Source: Photobacterium sanctipauli
GTDB lineage: Bacteria; Pseudomonadota; Gammaproteobacteria; Enterobacterales; Vibrionaceae
Assembly (NCBI RefSeq): GCF_003026495.1
Contig: NZ_PYMA01000001.1
Span: forward strand, 558,001-622,000
Reading direction: 5' to 3'
DNA length: 64,000 nt
This document shows positions 46,060 through 54,996 of the stretch, in pieces. Each line of letters opens with the position of its first letter. Position 1 is the stretch's first letter. The notes beneath the pieces were generated by a model. The model did no database searches, was not told the DNA's origin, and was given only the letters and a program-made list of their open reading frames with translations. Both the position numbers and the translations under genes were made by a program.

Positions 46060-47226
46060 ATGCTGCTGTACAAAACCATGGTTGGTGTTAACAAGCATCT
46101 GAATAAGCTCATCTCCATTGGCTTCCCTCAACTGGAAGTCGGGTCAGACACGCTATTAAAAGCTGGTGAGCTGATGGCTGCGGCCGGGGCAACCAAGGTA
46201 CTGATCGTCACCGATGCTATCATTGGCTCGATGCCGATGACCGAAACATTGTGTGCATCGCTCAGCCAGTCAAAGATAGATTATTTCATTTATGACGAAG
46301 TCAAGCCCAACCCGACCATAGCGGCAGTCGCCATTGGTGCTGACCTCTTCCACCAGCACAGCTGCGATGCCATTATTGCCATTGGTGGCGGCTCCCCGAT
46401 TGATTGTGCCAAGGCTATTGGTGCAAAAATCGTGACTAATCGTCCTGTCCGTAAGTTGGCGGGCAAGCTCAAAGTACGCAAAAAACTGCCGCTGTTTATG
46501 GCCATTCCCACCACCGCGGGTACAGGCTCTGAGGCCACCGTTGCTGCGGTCATTTCTGATCCCTCTGCCAAACAAAAGTTTGCCATCGTCGATCCGAATT
46601 TGATCCCGGATTATGCGCTGATAGATCCAAGCCTAATGACAGGCTTACCACCCCATATCACCGCCGCAACCGGTATGGATGCGCTGACCCATGCCATTGA
46701 AGCCTATATCGGCACCTATCAAAATCCGCTCACTAATAAATTCGCGGTTCAAGCCATCGAAGCCATTTTTGCCTATTTGCCCACCGCTTATCAGAACGGC
46801 GAAAATATTGAAGCTCGTGAAAGAATGGCCATGGCTTCTTACGAGGCAGGTTGTGCTTTCACCCGAGCTTATGTGGGATACGTCCATGCCTTCGCCCACC
46901 AGCTGGGTGGGATGTACCATATCCCCCACGGGTTAGCGAATGCCGTATTACTGCCACGGGTTCTCGAACTGCTATACCCGTCCAGCAAAAAGCGTTTTGC
47001 CCAACTGGCGCGCATTGTGGGGTTGGAAGATGGCCAGCAATTTATCGACGCGGTCGATGAACTCAACCAGCAACTCAATATTCCGAAGGCATTCCCAGAG
47101 CTGATAGTCAGCGATATACCGTTGCTTACCCAACGCGCATTAGCTGAGGCCCATGGCACCTACCCGGTGCCGAGCTACATCAACCAGCAACAAGGGGAAG
47201 AGTTGCTCAAGTTGTTTCTAGTTTGA
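46060..47226 (+). CDS. Iron-containing (group III) alcohol dehydrogenase
   Basis: 388 aa. N-terminal NAD-binding fold (TKVLIVTDAIIGSMPMTE, AIIAIGGGSPIDCAKAIG with the GGGSxxD motif) and C-terminal metal domain with ligands in ATGMDALTHAIEAYIG and VGYVHAFAHQLGGMYHIPHG. Oxidises or reduces short alcohols/aldehydes with NAD(P). Close to bacterial AdhB/EutG/YiaY-type enzymes. GGAAG precedes the ATG. Not clearly part of an operon. Confidence 0.93.
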   Translation: MLLYKTMVGVNKHLNKLISIGFPQLEVGSDTLLKAGELMAAAGATKVLIVTDAIIGSMPMTETLCASLSQSKIDYFIYDEVKPNPTIAAVAIGADLFHQHSCDAIIAIGGGSPIDCAKAIGAKIVTNRPVRKLAGKLKVRKKLPLFMAIPTTAGTGSEATVAAVISDPSAKQKFAIVDPNLIPDYALIDPSLMTGLPPHITAATGMDALTHAIEAYIGTYQNPLTNKFAVQAIEAIFAYLPTAYQNGENIEARERMAMASYEAGCAFTRAYVGYVHAFAHQLGGMYHIPHGLANAVLLPRVLELLYPSSKKRFAQLARIVGLEDGQQFIDAVDELNQQLNIPKAFPELIVSDIPLLTQRALAEAHGTYPVPSYINQQQGEELLKLFLV

Positions 47227-47279
47227 GCGACAGCCAAAAAACCCAACGTTAATGGCCCGGTCTGTACAACCCCCTCTAA

Positions 47280-47300
47280 CTCCCCCTTGAAAAGGGGGAG
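47280..47300. terminator. Hairpin between alcohol dehydrogenase and DUF808 genes
   Basis: CTCCCCCTT / AAGGGGGAG with a 3-base loop, between convergent genes. No clear T run. Confidence 0.55.
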
Positions 47301-47305
47301 AACTC

Positions 47306-47336
47306 GCTAACTGCTAACTGCTAACTGCTAGCTAAC
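47306..47336. repeat. Short tandem heptamer repeat
   Basis: GCTAACT is repeated about three and a half times in a row, reaching into the last codons of the DUF808 gene. Likely slippage-prone; a change in copy number would alter only the 3' end. Confidence 0.7.
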
Positions 47337-48242
47337 CCAGGCTTTTATTCGTTTAAAAGCACTAACGGCAATAAGCACGATTGCGCCGCACGCGAGGCCA
47401 ACAGCGGCGTTGATCACTGCCGGTAATAGCATCAAGCTACCCGGTATCATCGATAGCCTGATCACAAAGTGCTCTATCATGATGTGGGAGTGGGGAATAC
47501 TGTGCACCACAATACCGCCGCCAACCAAGAACATGGCAATGGTGCCGACCACCGCGAGGGTTTTCATTAAATAGGGAGCAGATTTTATCAAGCCATTGCC
47601 AATGGTGCGCTTTGGGGATTCCGCAATGCTATTGCGAACCAAGTACAAGCCAAGATCATCCAGCTTCACGATGCCAGCCACCAAACCGTATACCCCGATT
47701 GTCATCAGCAAGGCGATCACACTTACCACCAGCACTTGGGTCAGCATGGGTGCCGACTGCACGGTTCCCAACGCGATAACAATGATTTCGGCGGATAAGA
47801 TGAAGTCAGTCCTTATCGCTCCCTTTATTTTGATCCGCTCAAATTCGACCAAGTCTTCGACGGCATCCATTTCCTCAAGCACATGGGATTCTTCCAGCTT
47901 AGGTGGATGCAGCAGCTTATCGACGACCTTTTCGAATCCCTCATAGCAAAGAAAGAGGCCGCCAAGCAACAACAGGGGGGTAATTAGCCAAGGCGCGATA
48001 GCACTGATCAGCAGTGCCGCCGGCACAAGGATCAACTTATTGCGAAACGAGCCTTTCGCCACCGCCCATACAACGGGGATTTCACGCTCAGCCCGCACGC
48101 CTGACACCTGTTGGGCATTCAGCGCCAAATCATCGCCCAGCACCCCGGCGGTTTTGCGCGCGGCCACCTTGCTCATCACGGCAACATCATCCAGCACGGT
48201 AGCGATATCGTCGAGTAATGTCAGTAAGCTTGCCCCAGCCAA
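47328..48242 (-). CDS. DUF808 (YedI-type) inner-membrane protein, TTG start
   Basis: 304 aa from a TTG at 48242. The family start [20 protein letters not shown] follows immediately, and GGAGG lies 5 bases before the TTG, so the 48-residue extension to an ATG at 48386 is not real. Then [20 protein letters not shown], and four or more membrane helices ([79 protein letters not shown]). Function of the family is unknown; a transporter or regulator has been suggested. Confidence 0.9.
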   Translation of the reverse strand: MAGASLLTLLDDIATVLDDVAVMSKVAARKTAGVLGDDLALNAQQVSGVRAEREIPVVWAVAKGSFRNKLILVPAALLISAIAPWLITPLLLLGGLFLCYEGFEKVVDKLLHPPKLEESHVLEEMDAVEDLVEFERIKIKGAIRTDFILSAEIIVIALGTVQSAPMLTQVLVVSVIALLMTIGVYGLVAGIVKLDDLGLYLVRNSIAESPKRTIGNGLIKSAPYLMKTLAVVGTIAMFLVGGGIVVHSIPHSHIMIEHFVIRLSMIPGSLMLLPAVINAAVGLACGAIVLIAVSAFKRIKAWVS

Positions 48243-48571
48243 AGCACCTCCGGTTGATTTAGTCTTGCTGATACCCAAGCTACTTGGGTTACTTGGGTAT
48301 AGCGACTTTGGTATATATAACCTTAGTGAAAGAAAGCACTTTTGCAGACTTACAACATAGAAAAAGCTGACGAGACTCGCGGGCAAGGCAATCCTCCACT
48401 AAGCTATTTAACGTGATTAACAACAAGCGAAGCGGCCCAGATCGCCAGATTACCTGTTCGAATACAGGTGCTTTGGGAACAATTTGAACCAATATAGCCC
48501 AGTGACTTCAAGTAACTCGGCTATATGCACCTATCACGGAAGCGACCAAAACAACAATAAGGCGCGAACGT
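48243..48571. promoter_or_regulatory. Divergent promoter region of DUF808 and caa3 oxidase genes
   Basis: 329 bp. Contains a short direct repeat ACTTGGGT/TACTTGGGTAT (about 48281-48300) and a CTTTGGTATATATAACC stretch that could be a -10 region. No credible gene; ORFs over it are extensions of the DUF808 frame or its shadow. No operator recognised. Confidence 0.45.
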
Positions 48572-49720
48572 ATGGCAATCGCCATAGCCCTGATAGTCAT
48601 CGTTATTGGATCCATTGCTTTCCACTTCCTCAGCCCGTGGTGGTTAACCCCTGCCGCGTCCAATTGGGGTGAAATTGACGACGCCTTTACCCTCACCCTA
48701 GTGATAACTGGTGCATTCTTTGTGGTGATCAACGTGATGATCGCTTGGTTCGTGATCCGCTACCGCCACAAGAAGGGCCGAAAATCCGTATACCAGCCCG
48801 ACAACAAAAAGCTTGAGGCGTGGCTGATCGGGCTGACCACCGTTGCCATCATTGGCTTGCTCGCTCCCGGACTGGTGGTATACGGCAAATTTGTTGCCGT
48901 CCCGGAAGATGCCAAAGTCTTCGAGGTGGTTGGCGAGCAATGGAAGTGGAGCTACCGCTTCCCAGGCGAAGATAACCAGCTAGGCCAAAGCCATGTTCGT
49001 TTTATCAGCAGCACCAACCCGCTGGGCCTCGACCCAGAAGACCCGGCCTCCCAAGACGATAAAATCATTTTAAGCCCAGAACTGCACTTGCCGCTCTACA
49101 CCCCTTTGAAGGTGCTGCTTCGCTCCAAAGACGTACTGCATGATTTCAACGTGCCCCAGTTTCGCGCCAAGATGGACATGGTGCCGGGCTCGGTGACCTA
49201 TTTCTGGTTCACCCCAACCCAACGTGGCACCTTCGATATTCTCTGTGCCGAGCTATGCGGTATAGGCCATTTCAATATGCGAGGACGGGTGGTGGTCGAG
49301 GATGACGCGGCGTTTGGTCGCTGGCTGGCCACCCAGCCCACATTTGCCCAAACCCAGCAGCCGCAAGAAGCAGGCTCAATGGATTTGGTGAGCTTGGGTA
49401 AGACCCTATCTGAAGTGAATGGCTGCATTGCCTGCCACAGTCTTGATGGTAAACCGGGCGTGGGTCCGACTTGGCTCGGGCTCTATGGCAAAACCGAAAT
49501 CATGTCTGATGATACTGAAAAGCTTGTCGATGACGAATACCTGAAAGTTGCCATTCTTAACGCCAATGCCGAAGTGGTAAAAGGCTATCCGGCCATCATG
49601 CCGGTTTACCAATTCAACGACCAAGAAGTCGAGGCAATCATCGCCTACATCAAGGCGGTTTCCCATCCAGATCAGAACCAAGCCGGCGAACAACCTGATG
49701 ACAGCGGGGAAAATAAATAA
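48572..49720 (+). CDS. Cytochrome c oxidase subunit II with fused cytochrome c domain (caa3 type)
   Basis: 382 aa. Two N-terminal membrane helices (VITGAFFVVINVMIAWFVIR, WLIGLTTVAIIGLLAPGLVV) precede a periplasmic cupredoxin domain with the CuA site CAELCGIGHFNMRG and the electron-entry aromatic VVGEQWKWSYRFPG. A C-terminal cytochrome c domain carries the heme motif CIACHS (near residue 289) with axial Met in AIMPVYQF. The fusion defines caa3-type oxidases, which take electrons from a small cytochrome c. First gene of the five-gene operon; its stop overlaps the subunit I start. Confidence 0.95.
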   Translation: MAIAIALIVIVIGSIAFHFLSPWWLTPAASNWGEIDDAFTLTLVITGAFFVVINVMIAWFVIRYRHKKGRKSVYQPDNKKLEAWLIGLTTVAIIGLLAPGLVVYGKFVAVPEDAKVFEVVGEQWKWSYRFPGEDNQLGQSHVRFISSTNPLGLDPEDPASQDDKIILSPELHLPLYTPLKVLLRSKDVLHDFNVPQFRAKMDMVPGSVTYFWFTPTQRGTFDILCAELCGIGHFNMRGRVVVEDDAAFGRWLATQPTFAQTQQPQEAGSMDLVSLGKTLSEVNGCIACHSLDGKPGVGPTWLGLYGKTEIMSDDTEKLVDDEYLKVAILNANAEVVKGYPAIMPVYQFNDQEVEAIIAYIKAVSHPDQNQAGEQPDDSGENK

Positions 49721-51534
49721 TGTTTGATACCAGCCCGTATGCCAGAAAAAGCAAAGCAGAATCGATTTGGACCAAATATATTTGGAGCCAAGACCATAAA
49801 GTGATCGCGATTCAATACTCGCTAACAGCTATCTTTATGGGGCTGATTGCCTTGGTGCTGTCTTGGATCATACGGCTGCAAATCGGCTTCCCCGGTCAAT
49901 TCGATTTTATTGACGTGAACACTTACTACCAGTCTATGACCCTGCACGGCATGATCATGGTGGTCTACCTGCTCACCGCCTTGTTCCTTGGCGGCTTTGG
50001 CAACTACCTTATTCCCTTGATGGTCGGCGCGCGGGATATGGTGTTCCCGTTCTTAAATATGCTGAGTTTTTGGTTTTACCTTCTCGCCTCGCTGATCTTA
50101 ATTGCGAGCTTCTTTGTTGCCGGCGGCCCTACCGGCGCCGGCTGGACCTTATACCCGCCACAGGCCATCTTACCCGGCACCCCCGGCACCGACTGGGGCA
50201 TTGTGTTAATGCTGATCTCACTGGCTGTCTTTATTGTCGCGGCCACCATGGGTGGTTTGAACTATGTCACCACCGTTTTGCAGGCACGTACCCGGGGAAT
50301 GACCTTGCTCCGAATGCCGCTCACCGTATGGGGGATTTTCACCGCCTCGGCCATGGCGCTGCTCGCCTTCCCGGCCTTATTGGTTAGCGCCATCATGATG
50401 CTGTTTGATAAATTGCTCGGCTCCAGTTTCTTTATGCCCGCCATCATTTCGATGGGGCAGCAGGCCGATTACGGTGGTGGTAGCCCGATATTGTTCCAGC
50501 ACTTGTTTTGGTTCTTCGGTCACCCCGAAGTCTATATTGTCGCCCTGCCCGCCTTCGGGATTGTGTCTGATCTCATCAGTATCCATGCTCGCAAGAATAT
50601 CTTCGGCTACAAGATGATGGTATGGGCGATTATCGGGATTGCCGCCCTCAGCTTCATCGTCTGGGCGCACCATATGTATGTCAGCGGCATGAATCCGTAC
50701 TTTGGCTTCTTCTTTGCCACAACGACCTTGGTCATTGCCGTCCCGACGGCAATCAAAGTTTATAATTGGCTATTCACGCTATGGCGCGGCGATATTCACC
50801 TCAGTCTGCCGATGCTTTTCGCTATCGCCTTTATGAGTAGTTTTATCATCGGCGGGCTAACCGGCTTATTCCTCGGCAATGTGGTTGTCGATATTCCGCT
50901 CTCCGACACCTATTTCGTAGTGGCCCATTTCCATATGGTGATGGGCGTTTCGCCTATATTGGTGATCTTCGGCGGGATCTACCATTGGTACCCTAAAATT
51001 ACCGGACGCATGATGAACCAAGCCATGGGGCATATCCACTTCTGGGTCACTTTCTTGGGCACTTACGCTATTTACTTTCCGATGCACTACCTCGGGGTTC
51101 TCGGCATGCCAAGGCGCTACTACGCCTATGACGATTACAGCTTCATTCCCGAATCGGCGCAGAGCCTCAATGCCTTTATTACCATCGCCGCGCTGATCGT
51201 TGGCGCCGCGCAGCTGCTGTTCCTGTTCAACCTATTTTGGAGCTGGAAACGGGGCAAAGTTGCCGACGGCAATCCTTGGAAAGCCACCTCACTGGAATGG
51301 CAAACACCGGATACCCCGCCCAAGCACGGCAATTGGGGGGAAGAGCTTCCCGTGGTGTACCGCTGGGCCTACGACTTTAGCGTCCCTGGCCATGACACAG
51401 ATTATATCCCGCAAAATGTACCGCCTAGCCCATCGCCTGATGCTGCATCCGATAATAAGCCCAATGCATCGGGCGATTCGGGGAGCGGCGGGGGCAGCGA
51501 CCCAACAGTGAAAGCCGATAAGGAGCGGTCATGA
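49720..51534 (+). CDS. Cytochrome c oxidase subunit I
   Basis: 604-aa, 12-helix core subunit with heme a, heme a3 and CuB. Marks: MTLHGMIMVVYLLTALFLGG (heme a His), HPEVYIVALPAFGIVSDLIS (CuB His, proton-channel Glu and the His-Tyr crosslink, typical of the A1 class), VWAHHMYVSGMNPY (CuB His pair) and YFVVAHFHMVMGVSP (heme a3 and a His). The acidic/Pro/Ser-rich tail is unusual in length. It reduces oxygen and pumps protons. Confidence 0.96.
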   Translation: MFDTSPYARKSKAESIWTKYIWSQDHKVIAIQYSLTAIFMGLIALVLSWIIRLQIGFPGQFDFIDVNTYYQSMTLHGMIMVVYLLTALFLGGFGNYLIPLMVGARDMVFPFLNMLSFWFYLLASLILIASFFVAGGPTGAGWTLYPPQAILPGTPGTDWGIVLMLISLAVFIVAATMGGLNYVTTVLQARTRGMTLLRMPLTVWGIFTASAMALLAFPALLVSAIMMLFDKLLGSSFFMPAIISMGQQADYGGGSPILFQHLFWFFGHPEVYIVALPAFGIVSDLISIHARKNIFGYKMMVWAIIGIAALSFIVWAHHMYVSGMNPYFGFFFATTTLVIAVPTAIKVYNWLFTLWRGDIHLSLPMLFAIAFMSSFIIGGLTGLFLGNVVVDIPLSDTYFVVAHFHMVMGVSPILVIFGGIYHWYPKITGRMMNQAMGHIHFWVTFLGTYAIYFPMHYLGVLGMPRRYYAYDDYSFIPESAQSLNAFITIAALIVGAAQLLFLFNLFWSWKRGKVADGNPWKATSLEWQTPDTPPKHGNWGEELPVVYRWAYDFSVPGHDTDYIPQNVPPSPSPDAASDNKPNASGDSGSGGGSDPTVKADKERS

Positions 51535-52139
51535 GCAAACCATCCCATCAGCAGGCGTATTCGACCCTGACAACCGATCCCAATGCTCGGCACCTGCCGC
51601 CGGCAACCACAACCCCGGCCTCAACCGGCGTGTGGCTCTTACTGGCGGTGATCACCATGCTGTTTTTCTTATTTACCGTGGCTTACCGAATACGGATGTC
51701 GCTGCCTGACTGGCAACCGCTCAATGAGCCATGGCAGTTAAGTATCAGCACCGCCCTGCTGGTCATGAGCTGCGTGACCATGCACTTGTGCTACAAAAAA
51801 TCTGCCCTGCTGCCTTCACTGGCAGCCAGCAAGGCATTGTTGCGCCTAACCGTTTTTTTCACTCTCGCGTTCATTGCCACCCAGTTGTGGGCATGGGAAT
51901 ACCTCTATGCACTCAACAAGGGCGTCGGCAGCAACCCTGCCAACAGCTTCTTTTATCTGCTTACCGGGCTACATGGCGTACATGTGGTTGGTGGACTCAT
52001 AGCATTGGGCTGGGTGGTTATCAATGCTTGGCGCGGTAATCAAAATACGCTCTATCCCGCCTTGCGGTTATGCAGCCGGTATTGGCATTTTCTGTTATTC
52101 GTCTGGCTCTTTTTACTTGGATTATTGAGGTTTACTTAA
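51531..52139 (+). CDS. Subunit III-like oxidase protein (first copy)
   Basis: 202 aa with about five membrane helices. Resembles cytochrome oxidase subunit III: FIATQLWAWEYLYALNKGVG, SFFYLLTGLHGVHVVGGLIA and YWHFLLFVWLFLLGLLRF. The ATG overlaps the subunit I stop (ATGA) with AAGGAG upstream. The second subunit III gene follows, so this may be a divergent duplicate. Confidence 0.85.
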   Translation: MSKPSHQQAYSTLTTDPNARHLPPATTTPASTGVWLLLAVITMLFFLFTVAYRIRMSLPDWQPLNEPWQLSISTALLVMSCVTMHLCYKKSALLPSLAASKALLRLTVFFTLAFIATQLWAWEYLYALNKGVGSNPANSFFYLLTGLHGVHVVGGLIALGWVVINAWRGNQNTLYPALRLCSRYWHFLLFVWLFLLGLLRFT

Positions 52140-52208
52140 CACCATTTTATCGACTCACACTGATCTAAAACCAACAAGGACAAGCACATGACCTAGAAGG
52201 TATGGCTT

Positions 52209-52904
52209 ATGGCAAATTTATCATCCCGTTCATCCCAATCCTATCAACCGCCGCCAGCCACTGGTTGGCCGTCGGTCGTCAACGATTATGCCGGTGACAA
52301 GGCCGTTTTCAATGTGTCATCAAACAAGGCAATGATGTGGCTATTCCTGCTCAGTGATATTTTCGTGTTTGGCTGCTTTCTGGTTGGCTACATGTCGGTG
52401 CGCATGACAACCACCGAGCCTTGGCCACTGCCAACAGAAGTGTTTGCCTTAACCATCGCTGGCCAATCCATTCCATTGGTACTCATTGCCATCATGACTT
52501 TCATTTTGATCACCAGTAGCGGCACCATGGCAATGGCCGTCAATTTTGGTTACCAGCGCCGGCGGGGGCTGACCGCGTTCTTTATCATACTCACCGCCTT
52601 GTTCGGGCTAAGCTTCGTCGGCATGCAGGCTTTTGAGTGGAGCAAGCTCATTGAAGACGGCTTCCGACCATGGGGCAACGAAACCGGGGCGGCGCAGTTT
52701 GGCGCGAGCTTTTTCATGATCACCGGCTTCCACGGCCTGCATGTCAGCGTCGGTGTGTTGTACTTGCTCATCATTGCCTACAAGGTACTCAAAGGCACTT
52801 ACGATCGCAGCGGCAGCTACGAAAATGTTGAAATTGCCGGACTCTATTGGCACTTCGTCGATTTGGTCTGGGTGTTTATATTCGCGTTTTTCTATCTCTG
52901 GTAG
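52209..52904 (+). CDS. Cytochrome c oxidase subunit III (second copy)
   Basis: 231 aa with about five membrane helices. Marks: KAMMWLFLLSDIFVFGCFLV, LFGLSFVGMQAFEWSKLIED, FGASFFMITGFHGLHVSVGV, EIAGLYWHFVDLVWVFIF. These are typical subunit III segments, better conserved than in the preceding gene. It stabilises subunit I and proton uptake (family knowledge). Separated from the first copy by 69 bp. Confidence 0.93.
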   Translation: MANLSSRSSQSYQPPPATGWPSVVNDYAGDKAVFNVSSNKAMMWLFLLSDIFVFGCFLVGYMSVRMTTTEPWPLPTEVFALTIAGQSIPLVLIAIMTFILITSSGTMAMAVNFGYQRRRGLTAFFIILTALFGLSFVGMQAFEWSKLIEDGFRPWGNETGAAQFGASFFMITGFHGLHVSVGVLYLLIIAYKVLKGTYDRSGSYENVEIAGLYWHFVDLVWVFIFAFFYLW

Positions 52905-52916
52905 GAAGGTGTTCTC

Positions 52917-53282
52917 ATGGCTTATTCCACAAGTTCATCCCCTAAGCAAGCAACCCTAAAAGCAAAACCGCAGCAGCACCCTATCAGTCTGTATCTCAAG
53001 ATCTGGGTCTTGCTCTTTGTGCTTAGTACGCTGTCATACCTGGTGGATTACTATCATCTTGAAGGGCTACTGAGATGGAGCCTGATCCTGATTTTCATGG
53101 CACTCAAAGCCGGGCTCATCGCCGCCGTCTTCATGCACATGAAATGGGAACGACTGGCCTTGGTTTACACCATCTTCTTGCCGCCTTTGGTATTGCTGGT
53201 TTTGGTCGCCTTAATGGCAAGTGAAGCAGATTATATTTTCCAGCTCAGGGAGGTTTTCTTTAGCTCTGCTGACTCAGGCTAA
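52917..53282 (+). CDS. Cytochrome c oxidase subunit IV (prokaryotic, caa3 type)
   Basis: 121-aa small membrane protein with three helices (IWVLLFVLSTLSYLVDYYHL, LILIFMALKAGLIAAVFMHM, YTIFLPPLVLLVLVALMASE). The segment LKAGLIAAVFMHMKWE is the family mark. It ends the oxidase operon. No heme a synthesis (CtaA/CtaB) or copper insertion (Cox11/Sco) genes are in the window. Confidence 0.9.
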   Translation: MAYSTSSSPKQATLKAKPQQHPISLYLKIWVLLFVLSTLSYLVDYYHLEGLLRWSLILIFMALKAGLIAAVFMHMKWERLALVYTIFLPPLVLLVLVALMASEADYIFQLREVFFSSADSG

Positions 53283-53333
53283 AGCAAGAGAAAGCGAGAT
53301 ATAGCAAAGAGACGGATAGAATTGAAAAGGAAA

Positions 53334-53364
53334 TTAGAGCGCCAGCGTTTAGCTGGCGCTCTAA
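53334..53364. terminator. Terminator at the end of the oxidase operon
   Basis: TTAGAGCGCCAGC / GCTGGCGCTCTAA, perfect 13-bp arms with a 5-base loop, between the plus-strand oxidase operon and the minus-strand nucleotidyltransferase gene. Confidence 0.85.
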
Positions 53365-53397
53365 GGATACTAGATGAAGGTTACTAGCTGAGAGGCA

Positions 53398-54195
53398 CTA
53401 GCTGAGGATTTGTTTAAGGTAAGCCAGCGATAGCTTTTCAGCGGTATGGTTGCACTCCACGCCTTCGATGTTGGCACGTAGTTCACGGTAAATATCGACA
53501 CAACGGTAGACCGCCTCACCCAACGACTCAGCATTGTTGGTGGCAATTGTCGCCTCCAGCTTTTGGGCAAAGTCAGGGATCAGGTGCTCAATCTTGCGTA
53601 CCCCCTCAGGTGTTTCTCCCGCCTGCGCCAAAGCCAATGGCGATAGTGCGTTCTGGCGCAAGAACGAAATAAACTCTAAGGTTTCAAAGTACTCGCCACG
53701 GGCGATTTTGGTGGCGGCATAATGCACCCAAACCCAAAAACGATCTTCAATCCATTGCGGGTTTGGCTGCGGGTATTGCGACTCAGACTGCGCCAATACA
53801 TCAGACAAGCAACTGCCTCTTTGCCATAGTACAACCGGGTCATCCACTCGCTGAGCCGCATCTGGCAAAGACACAAACTTAAAATCAACATGCACAATCA
53901 CCGCCCCTTCATACAGGGCTATCACCAAACGGGGCTCGCCAACATGCTCGCCGGTAAAGTGCGCAACCAATCCATCGATTTGATTGACGATCGTACTTCT
54001 TGATGCCATGACATCATCAAAGGCCGCAGGGTCGACCGCAACAACCAAATCCAGATCGCTGTAATCATCCATGGTGTTTGAGGCATAAGAGCCTGCCGCA
54101 GAAAGACCGACAAATCGTTCGTCAGACGAGACCATCGCAATGATCTTCTCAAGTAGAGCTTGGTGGGTGCTTGGCAGCGAAGTTGGGAATTTCAT
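53398..54195 (-). CDS. Nucleotidyltransferase-fold protein
   Basis: 265 aa. The catalytic pattern of the Pol-beta-like superfamily is present: GLSAAGSYASNTMDDYSDLD followed by LDLVVAVDP (GS-x10-DxD), with a later metal Asp in AVIVHVDFKFVSLPD. The C-terminal half is helical and could bind substrate, as in aminoglycoside adenylyltransferases and streptomycin-type enzymes. It does not look like a known resistance enzyme. The substrate is unknown. Confidence 0.8.
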   Translation of the reverse strand: MKFPTSLPSTHQALLEKIIAMVSSDERFVGLSAAGSYASNTMDDYSDLDLVVAVDPAAFDDVMASRSTIVNQIDGLVAHFTGEHVGEPRLVIALYEGAVIVHVDFKFVSLPDAAQRVDDPVVLWQRGSCLSDVLAQSESQYPQPNPQWIEDRFWVWVHYAATKIARGEYFETLEFISFLRQNALSPLALAQAGETPEGVRKIEHLIPDFAQKLEATIATNNAESLGEAVYRCVDIYRELRANIEGVECNHTAEKLSLAYLKQILS

Positions 54196-54296
54196 ATTTT
54201 ACCTTTTAATAAAGTGAGAATTGCTTGGCAATTAGTGCGGTAAAATCAACGCAGCATTATAGAATCACACTGACGTCAGAAAAATTCAAGCAGAAA

Positions 54297-54322
54297 AAAG
54301 CCCTTTTTGAAAAGGGCTTTCT
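54297..54322 (-). terminator. Terminator downstream of the DUF-like membrane protein gene
   Basis: AAAGCCCTTTT / AAAAGGGCTTT with a 2-base centre, read on the minus strand and followed by T-rich sequence; 30 bp past the stop of the gene at 54352. Confidence 0.8.
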
Positions 54323-54351
54323 AAACAAGGGAATATATGGATCGTTAACCA

Positions 54352-54909
54352 TCAAGGCAAAGTATGCATCGCCTTTTCCCAACGGTTTTGAAATGCAACC
54401 AACCAACGGGGAGGCGACTTACCCGTCCCAGCAGGTTTGAGCTTTTCATGGGCTAGCACCACATTGGCAAGGGTGATCTCTTGCTCAGGCTCGACGTCCA
54501 CCATTAGCACATGGCGGCCAGACTTGAGCACTTGCTTGAAGCGCCGGAACTGGTAATGAAGCTCCTGGAAACCAAACAACCCGCCTTCCCAGGTAATAAA
54601 GCCCATCATGATGATGGCCAGCATGATGAAGGGCAACCACCCGACGGTATCTGTTACCCCCGAGGCATAGGCAAAAAACAGTACCAATGCCGCAACCACG
54701 ATGCCAATAACCGCGCCTATTTCGGTTGAATGGATCACATCATTGCGCATGAACGATTTCACCGGATGTAGGTGATGATGGCTGGCAACCTCGGCATCCT
54801 TATCGGTGAGCACGTGGATTTGCGGAGCTGAAATACCACTTAACTCCAGCTCATATTCCACCAGCTCTAGGTCGTCTAAGTCATCGCTAATGTAAAAGAC
54901 CCGCACCAT
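54352..54909 (-). CDS. Inner-membrane protein of unknown function
   Basis: 185 aa. The soluble N-terminus starts MVRVFYISDDLDDLELVEYE, then a histidine-rich stretch ASHHHLHPVKSF, two membrane helices (EIGAVIGIVVAALVLFFAYA and LPFIMLAIIMMGFITWEG) and a C-terminal cytosolic part with MVDVEPEQEITLANVVLAHE. The layout recalls small sensor-like membrane proteins with a glycine-zipper region. ATG 54909 is preferred because AGGAGG lies 5 bases upstream. No family named. Confidence 0.6.
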   Translation of the reverse strand: MVRVFYISDDLDDLELVEYELELSGISAPQIHVLTDKDAEVASHHHLHPVKSFMRNDVIHSTEIGAVIGIVVAALVLFFAYASGVTDTVGWLPFIMLAIIMMGFITWEGGLFGFQELHYQFRRFKQVLKSGRHVLMVDVEPEQEITLANVVLAHEKLKPAGTGKSPPRWLVAFQNRWEKAMHTLP

Positions 54910-54996
54910 CACGGCCTCCTGACATTTCGATTTGACAGCTGTAATTCAATTTTACTACAAGCCAGAGATTACGCTGCCCTATGCGCAATTTTTTCC

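Noticed and set aside
53398..54195. Aminoglycoside resistance gene
   Set aside because: Only the general nucleotidyltransferase pattern matches; the C-terminal part does not resemble known adenylyltransferases closely enough to call resistance.
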